From: an uncultured Odoribacter sp.
GTDB lineage: Bacteria > Bacteroidota > Bacteroidia > Bacteroidales > Marinifilaceae
Direction of reading: 5' to 3'
DNA length: 5,384 nt
Assembly: GCA_947176455.1 (NCBI GenBank)
Contig: CAMWQQ010000137.1
Span: 1 to 5,384, forward strand
Position 1 is the first letter of the stretch; every line of letters starts with the position of its first letter. Below are positions 1-4,414 of this stretch, piece by piece. Made by a program: the position numbers and the translations under genes. The notes under the pieces were generated by a model. The model had not been told where the DNA came from, searched no databases, and saw nothing but the letters and a program-made list of their open reading frames with translations.

Positions 1-117
1 ATAAGCCGGAAAGCGTTTCCCGTCGATGAGGGATTCCACGATAATTGCATTTGAAGAGTTGCTGACCAACTTTTGCAGTCCGGGTTTTCCTGATATGGAT
101 AAAATTTCTTTTAACAT
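1..117 (-). CDS. DUF5606 domain protein, N-terminal 39 codons (truncated by window edge)
   Basis: The reverse strand reads from an ATG at 117 to the window edge with no stop, giving a protein that begins MLKEILSISGKPGLQKLVS and continues to IVESLIDGKRFPAY. This opening (a KEILSISGKPGL stretch, then IVESL.DGKR.PAY) is how I remember the DUF5606 family, a small conserved protein of Bacteroidota with no established function. Only the N-terminus is visible, so length and C-terminal features cannot be judged. There is no signal peptide or membrane segment in the visible part, which suggests a cytoplasmic protein. The start is the first ATG of the conserved block, and an AT-rich leader without a Shine-Dalgarno precedes it, as usual in this phylum. 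It lies 87 bases downstream of djlA on the same strand and has its own candidate promoter, so it may be expressed independently of that block. Family assignment is from memory of the N-terminal pattern. Confidence 0.8.
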   Translation of the reverse strand, partial: MLKEILSISGKPGLQKLVSNSSNAIIVESLIDGKRFPAY

Positions 118-150
118 GGTTTGTTGTTTGAAGGTTTTATAAATGAGTTG

Positions 151-181
151 CAAAGCTAATCTAATAAATTGAAAATAGAAA
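151..181 (-). promoter_or_regulatory. Candidate Bacteroides-type promoter for the DUF5606 gene
   Basis: On the minus strand, TAGCTTTG (plus positions 151-158) matches the Bacteroides primary-sigma -7 consensus TAnnTTTG exactly. TTTC (178-181), one mismatch from the -33 TTTG, lies 19 bases upstream. Transcription would begin near position 144, giving a leader of about 27 bases before the ATG at 117. It lies wholly in the gap after the djlA stop. No clear terminator hairpin was seen in the rest of that gap. This is a consensus match only. Confidence 0.55.
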
Positions 182-204
182 GCGTGTGTCGGTAAATGTT
201 GTTT

Positions 205-957
205 CTAATTGATGCCTCTTTGCTTCTTGATTTTTTCGTAGGCGACGTTGATTTGCGTGAACTTTTCTTCTGCCGCCTTCCGAATGTCTTCTCCCAGATG
301 CCCCACTTTGTCCGGATGATTCTCCATCGCCATTTTCCGGTAGGCCTTCTTGATTTCCTCGTCGCTTGCCGAGCTGGTGACGCCTAAAATTTGATATGCG
401 GAATCCAAATCGTTGTAGTACATGGATTTGATGGAGGTGAAGGTGGATCGATCCATGCCCAGCAGGTCTGAGATGTTTTCCAGTAGTCGGATTTCCGGTG
501 CGCTCACTTCTCCGTCTGCTTTGGCGATGCCAAACAGAAAGTAAAGCAGTTGGGTGCGGGAAGAACTGTCCATGTTGTACCGGATCTGGGTACATACTTC
601 CGCCAAGGGAATGTCCCGGTTGCAAAGTTCCTTGATCATGCCCATCGCTTCCCGGGTGGATTCGACGCCGAAGTTCCGTTTCAGAAATTCTTTGACAAAT
701 TCCAGTTCCGACCGCATAATCCGTCCGTCCGCTTTCATCACGGCGGTGGCTAGGACGGTCAGGCTGAACATAAAGTCGCCTCTTCCGCTCCGGGAGGACG
801 GATTTTCATATCTGTAGGGATTGCCCGGGGATTGTGTCGTGGCGATGATTTGCACATTGTCTATGGCTGAACCGATGAACAAGCCCAAAAGTGCGCCGAG
901 CGGTCCGCCGAGTGCGAAACCTAATCCTGCTCCAATCCATTTGCCGTATTTTGCCAT
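205..957 (-). CDS. djlA: DjlA-type membrane-anchored J-domain co-chaperone (TerB-like domain plus DnaJ domain)
   Basis: This 250-residue protein has the DjlA architecture. Residues 4-33 form one glycine-rich membrane segment ([20 protein letters not shown] followed by GLFIGSAID), resembling the N-terminal anchor of E. coli DjlA. Residues 61-175 are a TerB-like helical domain carrying two KADG motifs (75-78 and 146-149). Residues 185-248 are a C-terminal J domain with the HPD tripeptide at 214-216, the DnaK-stimulating motif, and the DjlA-like ending [10 protein letters not shown]. In the family the N-terminus spans the inner membrane and the J domain faces the cytoplasm, where it activates DnaK ATPase. 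It is slightly shorter than E. coli DjlA (271 residues as I recall), mainly because the Gln/Gly-rich linker between TerB and J domains is nearly absent. The start is the ATG preceding the anchor, 18 bases after the coaE stop, so co-transcription is likely. Clients are unknown, and annotation pipelines may call it a TerB-family tellurite-resistance protein, which would be misleading. Confidence 0.9.
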   Translation of the reverse strand: MAKYGKWIGAGLGFALGGPLGALLGLFIGSAIDNVQIIATTQSPGNPYRYENPSSRSGRGDFMFSLTVLATAVMKADGRIMRSELEFVKEFLKRNFGVESTREAMGMIKELCNRDIPLAEVCTQIRYNMDSSSRTQLLYFLFGIAKADGEVSAPEIRLLENISDLLGMDRSTFTSIKSMYYNDLDSAYQILGVTSSASDEEIKKAYRKMAMENHPDKVGHLGEDIRKAAEEKFTQINVAYEKIKKQRGIN

Positions 958-975
958 GTGAATTGATTTGTGAGA

Positions 976-1575
976 TTACTGTTTATGGGATTCTGTGGAC
1001 TGGAGTTGTTGCAAGATTTCCAGCAATTGTTCCAGTATCAAATGGTTGTGGTCGTTGAGGATGACGAAATCTGCTTTCTGGCATTTGGAGGCTTCGTCCG
1101 ACTGGTTGCGAAGGCGCGCTTCCACTTTGTCGGATGTCGTCCGGTCTCTTTCGACCACTCTGGAAATCCGGAGCGATTCGGGTGCCGATACGCAGATGAC
1201 AGAATGGAAGAAACGGTCGAGTCCCGCCTCAAACAGGATTGCCGACTCAAAAAAGACCAGCATGCTGTTTTGTTGCAGACTCCATTGCCGGAAGTCTTCC
1301 ATGACCCTGGGGTGAACAATACGGTTGATGTCTGCCAATGCTTGTGTGTCGTTGAAAACGAGCTGAGCCATCTTGGGTTTGTCTACGGTTCCCTGGGCGG
1401 TATAGGTTGTCGCTCCAAATCGCTGTTGCAGTTCCTTGCGGATTTCCGGGTGGGTGTTCATCAGGCGGGATGCCTCCTTGTCGGCGATATAGACCGGGTA
1501 GCCCATTTGCCGGAGCATTCGGGCGACGGTGCTTTTCCCGGAACCGATTCCTCCTGTCAGACCGATTGCCTTCAT
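976..1575 (-). CDS. coaE: Dephospho-CoA kinase
   Basis: CoaE phosphorylates the 3'-hydroxyl of the dephospho-CoA ribose with ATP, the last step of coenzyme A synthesis, in the cytoplasm. The 199-residue product has the usual family length. It opens with the P-loop LTGGIGSGKST (Walker A, residues 8-15), followed by Y29-I-A-D32, where the conserved aspartate of the family falls. Further family landmarks are the INRIVHP block (83-89), FFESAILFEAG (108-118) and a lid region with arginines in RISRVVERDRTT (136-147). The start ATG at 1575 is fixed by the P-loop, which begins only a few residues in. The ybbR-like stop codon is separated from this ATG by a single base, so translational coupling is likely. 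The djlA start follows 18 bases after the stop. No missing residue, frameshift or unusual composition was seen. Confidence 0.97.
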   Translation of the reverse strand: MKAIGLTGGIGSGKSTVARMLRQMGYPVYIADKEASRLMNTHPEIRKELQQRFGATTYTAQGTVDKPKMAQLVFNDTQALADINRIVHPRVMEDFRQWSLQQNSMLVFFESAILFEAGLDRFFHSVICVSAPESLRISRVVERDRTTSDKVEARLRNQSDEASKCQKADFVILNDHNHLILEQLLEILQQLQSTESHKQ

Positions 1576-1576
1576 G

Positions 1577-2566
1577 TCAGTTCTTTTCCAGAATGTATTC
1601 GACTTTCTGCGGTGAGAAGGTCAGGTTTTCGATGAAATCGGGAACTTTGACCGCTTTGATTTCAAGGAAATTCGTATGGGGGTCTGTCGGGTAGTCGACA
1701 GAAAAAACGAAATCCTTATTGGTTACTTTATCGTATCTGCTGAGACCGATTTCATAGCTGACGGTTACGTAAGGCGGAAATAGCCGGATGCTCATGTCTT
1801 TGGGTACGCCTGTCGCATTGATGGGCAGGGTTCGTTTGGCTTCGGTGAATTGTTCCACGTGCATGAATACGTCGACGGATTCTTGGTCGAGCGTACAATC
1901 CGGCGGGGGAAGCAAGGCTAATTTGCGGTTGACGTTTTTGCTTAATTCTTTTAGATTCAGGGGGGCTGTTGCAATAAATTGTAGCGTGTCGATGACGGTT
2001 GCCGGACCGCTGACGTTGACGCTGGCAGGCGTTGTCGTTGCCTGTGTCAATATGAATTGCCTTTTTAGTGTATAGTTCAGTGTCGGCCGGACGCTTACCT
2101 TTTTGTGTTTGGCCACGGCAAATTTGAAAATGATTTCTTCCGGATATACTTTTAGCAGTTTGATGTTCGGGTTGATTTGGTTACCGATTTTATCTTTGAT
2201 GCTGTTGGTGTTGAACGTGTATTCCGAAACATCGGCATCTTGTTGCAGAAGATTGGTGTAAGTGCTGATGTTGAACGTAATGGGGAGAAACGAATGTTTC
2301 ATGTGATACCCCAACAGGGCGAATCCGTTGGCATTTACGCTCAAATGCAATTCTTCCGGCAGTTTGACGACCGGAAATTTTCCTTCCGGAAAGTTCGTGT
2401 ATTTTATCGGGTAAGTCAGCTCTACCGAATAGTCTTTGTTTAATGCGTTCAGCAACCACAATATGGATGCTATGGTGACGAAAATCAAATAGGAGATGAT
2501 GTTTCTGCTTAAACGAAACTCCTTTATTTTTTTGAATTTATGTGAGTGAATCCGGAGAGCGGGCAT
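1577..2566 (-). CDS. YbbR-like (CdaR-type) membrane-anchored protein
   Basis: The 329-residue protein has a basic N-terminus (HKFKKIKEFRLSR), one membrane span at about 22-42 (IISYLIFVTIASILWLLNAL) and a long extracytoplasmic portion rich in beta-strand-like sequence. This matches YbbR-domain proteins, with repeats marked by a YPEEI-type strand (141-145) and a valine-rich unit containing VNVSGPATVID (183-193). In Firmicutes the relative CdaR regulates the diadenylate cyclase CdaA. In Bacteroidota the role is not established, and no cyclase gene is visible here, so that function should not be transferred. The topology is inferred: N-terminus inside, bulk in the periplasm. It sits between yajC (62 bases upstream) and coaE (1 base downstream), an order I remember as recurrent in Bacteroidota. 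The start is the first ATG before the basic segment. The repeats are too diverged to bound precisely by eye. Confidence 0.85.
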   Translation of the reverse strand: MPALRIHSHKFKKIKEFRLSRNIISYLIFVTIASILWLLNALNKDYSVELTYPIKYTNFPEGKFPVVKLPEELHLSVNANGFALLGYHMKHSFLPITFNISTYTNLLQQDADVSEYTFNTNSIKDKIGNQINPNIKLLKVYPEEIIFKFAVAKHKKVSVRPTLNYTLKRQFILTQATTTPASVNVSGPATVIDTLQFIATAPLNLKELSKNVNRKLALLPPPDCTLDQESVDVFMHVEQFTEAKRTLPINATGVPKDMSIRLFPPYVTVSYEIGLSRYDKVTNKDFVFSVDYPTDPHTNFLEIKAVKVPDFIENLTFSPQKVEYILEKN

Positions 2567-2585
2567 GGTTTGAAAATTTGAGTGG

Positions 2586-2619
2586 GAAGAGTTCCAAAAA
2601 CGAATTTCTGAAACTCTTC
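2586..2619 (-). other. Intercistronic stem-loop between yajC and the ybbR-like gene
   Basis: GAAGAGTT (2586-2593) and AACTCTTC (2612-2619) are perfect 8-bp inverted repeats. Past one C/A mismatch the pairing extends by CA/TG, leaving a loop of about 12 bases. The hairpin lies inside the 62-base gap between yajC and the ybbR-like gene, and no other gene fits there. On the transcribed (minus) strand the bases after the stem are CCACTCAAATTTTC, with no uridine run directly at its foot, so it is not a convincing intrinsic terminator. A partial attenuator or an mRNA processing or stability element is possible. Confidence 0.45.
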
Positions 2620-2628
2620 GAGGTTGTT

Positions 2629-2940
2629 TTATTTTGCCGGAACGGCGTCGGTCATGTCTTTGATGACGGCTGACTTGTCGATTTTCAACCGATTCTGGCC
2701 TTCGACTTCCATGATGATGTAATAATCACCGATTTCGAGCACTTTTCCGTAGATTCCTCCGGTGGTGACGATTTTGTCGCCTTTTTTCAGGGAATCCCGG
2801 AAGTTCTTCAGTTCTTTCTGTCTTTTCATCTGGGGACGAATCATAAAGAACCAGAATACCACGATAATCAGAATCAAAGGCAGAAATCCCATTAATCCGC
2901 CTCCCTGTTGTGCTTGCAATACAATAAATAATGTGTTCAT
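2629..2940 (-). CDS. yajC: Preprotein translocase accessory subunit YajC
   Basis: YajC is a small single-span membrane protein that associates with SecDF next to SecYEG and assists protein export, but is usually dispensable. The 103-residue product begins MNTLFIVLQAQQGGG, then a span at about 17-34 (MGFLPLILIIVVFWFFMI), the signature RPQMKRQKE (35-43) just inside, and the cytoplasmic GDKIVTTGGIYGKV block (54-67), all diagnostic of the family. I chose the ATG at 2940. An in-frame ATG at 2994 would add 18 residues of non-conserved sequence and overlap the end of the DUF1573 gene, and the family normally starts right before the LLQA-like segment. It lies 40 bases downstream of the DUF1573 gene and 62 upstream of the ybbR-like gene. 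The short C-terminal tail ending DAVPAK is unremarkable. No SecD or SecF gene is in view. Confidence 0.96.
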   Translation of the reverse strand: MNTLFIVLQAQQGGGLMGFLPLILIIVVFWFFMIRPQMKRQKELKNFRDSLKKGDKIVTTGGIYGKVLEIGDYYIIMEVEGQNRLKIDKSAVIKDMTDAVPAK

Positions 2941-2980
2941 AGTTGTGAATATTGAGTTTGTTGTTATTTGATGTTTCCGT

Positions 2981-3382
2981 TTACTGGAGAACATTTGCCG
3001 TAAAACTTACGGTTGCTTGTTGCTCCGGAATGTTTGCAAATATACGGATTTCTTTGTATTGTTTTCCGTATCTGCCCGCCGAGTTGAAAGTAATTTCAAT
3101 TTTTCCTTCTTTTCCGGGGGATATGGGGGCTTTGGTGTAGTCCGCCGTCGTGCATCCGCATCCTGTTTCTATCTTCTTGACAATCAGACTATGTTTGCCG
3201 GTGTTTTTGAAATAAAACGTGTGGGCTACCTCTTCTCCCTGGCTGATGTTTCCGAAGTCCCAATTTTTTTTCCGCCATTCTACGGTGGTGTCTCCCGTAC
3301 TGGTTGCAGTAGGCTTTTCCCGGCAGGAGAACAGTAGGACAACGACGGCTAACGTTAACAGGTTGGCGATTGTTTTTTTCAT
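2981..3382 (-). CDS. DUF1573 domain lipoprotein
   Basis: The 133-residue protein begins MKKTIANLLTLAVVVLLFSC, a type II signal peptide with lipobox LFSC, so Cys20 should be the lipidated first residue. The residues after it (REKPTA) do not resemble the acidic surface-export signal described for Bacteroidota lipoproteins, so a periplasm-facing location is more likely (inference). Residues 36-130 form a DUF1573 domain: WDFGNISQGEEVAHTFYFKN, then the conserved GCGCTTADY stretch with C75 and C77, then PISPGKEGKIEITFNS, predicted as an immunoglobulin-like beta sandwich of the MSP/ASPM type. No catalytic activity is known for the family. The paired cysteines are a family hallmark and could form a disulfide or bind metal. 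The gene lies 31 bases after amn and 40 before yajC, a position I remember as recurrent next to yajC in this phylum. Confidence 0.9.
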   Translation of the reverse strand: MKKTIANLLTLAVVVLLFSCREKPTATSTGDTTVEWRKKNWDFGNISQGEEVAHTFYFKNTGKHSLIVKKIETGCGCTTADYTKAPISPGKEGKIEITFNSAGRYGKQYKEIRIFANIPEQQATVSFTANVLQ

Positions 3383-3413
3383 CTCATTTTTTATGCTTGT
3401 GCGTTTCCCGGGG

Positions 3414-4184
3414 TTAGAAAATCAGGTGTTTGACGGAATAATTCTTGTCCCGGATGCTGTTTAAGGCTTCGATGCCTATTTCCAGGTGTTGCCTGACGAA
3501 CTTTTGGGTGACTTGCTTGTCGGAATTGGCGGTTTTGATGCCTTCCGATATCATGGGGCGGTCGGATACCAGCAGTAGCGCCCCCAGCGGAATCCGGTTG
3601 GCAAAGGCGACAGTGAACAGGGTTGCTGTTTCCATGTCTACTGCTGTTGCCCGTGTGGAACGCAGGTATTCCTTGAATTTGTCATCGTATTCCCACACCC
3701 GGCGGTTGGTCGTGTACACTACTCCCGTGTAATACTGGCGTTCGTGCTGTACGATGATTTTGGAGCAGGCTTTTTGCAGGCTGAATGCCGGCAATGCGGG
3801 AACTTCGTGGGGCATATAGTCGTCGGAAGTTCCTTCGCCCTTTATGGCGGCGATAGGCAGAATGTAGTCCCCGACCGAGTTTTTGGCTTTCAGTCCTCCG
3901 CATTTGCCGAGGAAAAGTATCGCCTCGGGTTCTATGGCGGAAAGCAGGTCCACGATGGTTGCCGCATTGGGGCTTCCCATGCCGAAGTTGATCAGGGTGA
4001 TGCCGTTGTGGCTGACGTTGGGCATGGTCTTGTCTTCTCCGATGATAGGAACCCCGTAGGTTTCCGAGAACAATTCCACGTAATATTCAAAGTTGGTCAG
4101 CAGGATGTATTTGGAAAAATCTTTCAATGCCCTGCCGGTGTATCGTGGAAGCCAGTCATCTACTATTTCTTTTTTGGTCTTCAT
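3414..4184 (-). CDS. amn: AMP nucleosidase (short, single-domain Bacteroidota type)
   Basis: AMP nucleosidase hydrolyses AMP to adenine and ribose 5-phosphate in the cytoplasm, linking purine salvage to adenylate control. The 256-residue product belongs to the PNP/UDP phosphorylase superfamily: INFGMGSPNAAT (65-76) is the phosphate-binding-type loop, LGKCGGLK (92-99) the core strand-turn, VDMETATLF (182-190) the ribose-binding region, and SDRP (207-210) contains the Asp expected to protonate the leaving base. E. coli Amn is much longer (over 450 residues) because of an extra N-terminal domain; this short form lacks it and is, from memory, the usual form in Bacteroidota. Specificity for AMP rather than another nucleotide or nucleoside is inferred from overall resemblance. 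The start ATG precedes KTKKEIVDDWLPRYTG, the normal N-terminus. The gene is divergent from queA and is first in the leftward block. Its predicted leader of about 110 bases contains the 9-bp tandem repeat. Confidence 0.92.
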   Translation of the reverse strand: MKTKKEIVDDWLPRYTGRALKDFSKYILLTNFEYYVELFSETYGVPIIGEDKTMPNVSHNGITLINFGMGSPNAATIVDLLSAIEPEAILFLGKCGGLKAKNSVGDYILPIAAIKGEGTSDDYMPHEVPALPAFSLQKACSKIIVQHERQYYTGVVYTTNRRVWEYDDKFKEYLRSTRATAVDMETATLFTVAFANRIPLGALLLVSDRPMISEGIKTANSDKQVTQKFVRQHLEIGIEALNSIRDKNYSVKHLIF

Positions 4185-4193
4185 GCGGGGAGG

Positions 4194-4246
4194 TTTATAA
4201 AGTTATAAAGTTTGTAAAGTTCATAAAGTTCATAAAGTTTATAAAG
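4194..4246. repeat. Six-copy 9-bp tandem repeat in the amn leader
   Basis: Six consecutive units read TTTATAAAG, TTATAAAG (8 bp), TTTGTAAAG, TTCATAAAG, TTCATAAAG and TTTATAAAG on the plus strand, with the two TTCATAAAG copies identical. On the minus strand, which is the amn mRNA sense, the unit is CTTTATRAA, and the array ends 9 bases before the amn ATG. The array lies outside any supported gene. Its closeness to the start codon could influence ribosome access, and copy number could vary by slippage; both are inferences. Confidence 0.9.
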
Positions 4247-4263
4247 TAAGGGTGTCGCTGTTG

Positions 4264-4295
4264 CTTGCTTTTGCTATCGCTTATTCGTATCTTTG
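4264..4295 (+). promoter_or_regulatory. Candidate distal promoter for queA
   Basis: TATCTTTG (4288-4295) matches the Bacteroides -7 consensus TAnnTTTG perfectly. CTTG (4264-4267), one mismatch from TTTG, lies 20 bases upstream. A transcript from here would start near 4302 and carry a queA leader of about 110 bases that includes the stem-loop at 4321-4347. The core duplicates the one in the proximal promoter. It rests on the consensus match only. Confidence 0.4.
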
Positions 4296-4302
4296 ACTTC
4301 GC

Positions 4303-4332
4303 CTTAGATACTCCGTTTCGGCAATGCTCAAA
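4303..4332 (-). promoter_or_regulatory. Candidate amn promoter
   Basis: On the minus strand a TTTG (plus 4329-4332) lies 18 bases upstream of TATCTAAG (plus 4303-4310), which differs from the -7 consensus TAnnTTTG at two positions. The TTTG is in the left arm of the stem-loop at 4321-4347. Transcription would begin near 4297, giving a leader of about 110 bases that includes the 9-bp repeat array. This is weaker than the queA promoters because of the imperfect -7 box, but it is the best minus-strand candidate I found in the gap. Confidence 0.4.
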
Positions 4333-4347
4333 TAAATTTGGCATTGC
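4321..4347. repeat. Near-palindrome (stem-loop) at the centre of the divergent promoter region
   Basis: GCAATGC (4321-4327) pairs with GCATTGC (4341-4347). After a single bulged T at 4328, CAAAT (4329-4333) pairs with ATTTG (4336-4340) around an AA centre. The 27-base element sits between the amn and queA promoters and contains TTTG on both strands, one per arm. It could be a protein-binding operator, a structural element shared by both promoters, or the relic of an intergenic repeat family. Confidence 0.75.
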
Positions 4348-4369
4348 GCTCAACTTATTCGTATCTTCG
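4337..4369 (+). promoter_or_regulatory. Candidate proximal promoter for queA
   Basis: TTTG (4337-4340) and TATCTTCG (4362-4369; one mismatch from TAnnTTTG) are separated by 21 bases, near the upper end of the usual Bacteroides spacing. The predicted start near 4375 gives a leader of about 40 bases before the ATG at 4415. The TTTG forms the right arm of the stem-loop at 4321-4347. No Shine-Dalgarno precedes the ATG; the leader is A-rich (GACAAA before the ATG). Confidence 0.55.
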
Positions 4370-4414
4370 TGCGCTTTTCGGCATAAAATTAGCATATAAT
4401 CGGCAAACGACAAA

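Larger units (their letters stand above)
4280..4367 (+). repeat. Direct repeat of a 14-bp promoter core
   Basis: CTTATTCGTATCTT occurs at 4280-4293 and again at 4354-4367, offset by 74 bases on the same strand. Each copy runs into a -7-like box (TATCTTTG and TATCTTCG). The repetition suggests duplication of a promoter-bearing intergenic element rather than chance. Confidence 0.8.

Noticed and set aside
970..1635. A 221-codon plus-strand open frame antisense to coaE
   Set aside because: It is fully covered by the strongly supported coaE gene and the ybbR-like 3' end, and its translation resembles no protein I know. It is a shadow of the coding strand.
2586..2619. Reading the yajC-ybbR hairpin as a rho-independent terminator
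   Set aside because: There is no T-run directly after the stem in the direction of transcription, and the downstream genes have no convincing promoter of their own in the gap.
2941..2994. An 18-residue N-terminal extension of YajC from an upstream ATG
   Set aside because: It overlaps the end of the DUF1573 gene and adds non-conserved sequence. The ATG at 2940 gives the normal family N-terminus.
4189..4194. GGAGGT, a Shine-Dalgarno-like string on the plus strand beside the amn start
   Set aside because: No plus-strand start codon follows at a usable distance. On the amn mRNA the string reads ACCTCC, which cannot act as a ribosome binding site.
4195..4413. A 72-codon minus-strand open frame in the amn-queA gap, ending in repeated NFMNFMNF-like residues
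   Set aside because: It spans the candidate divergent promoters, the stem-loop and the tandem repeat. The repeated residues are only the 9-bp repeat read in frame, and no family resemblance was seen.
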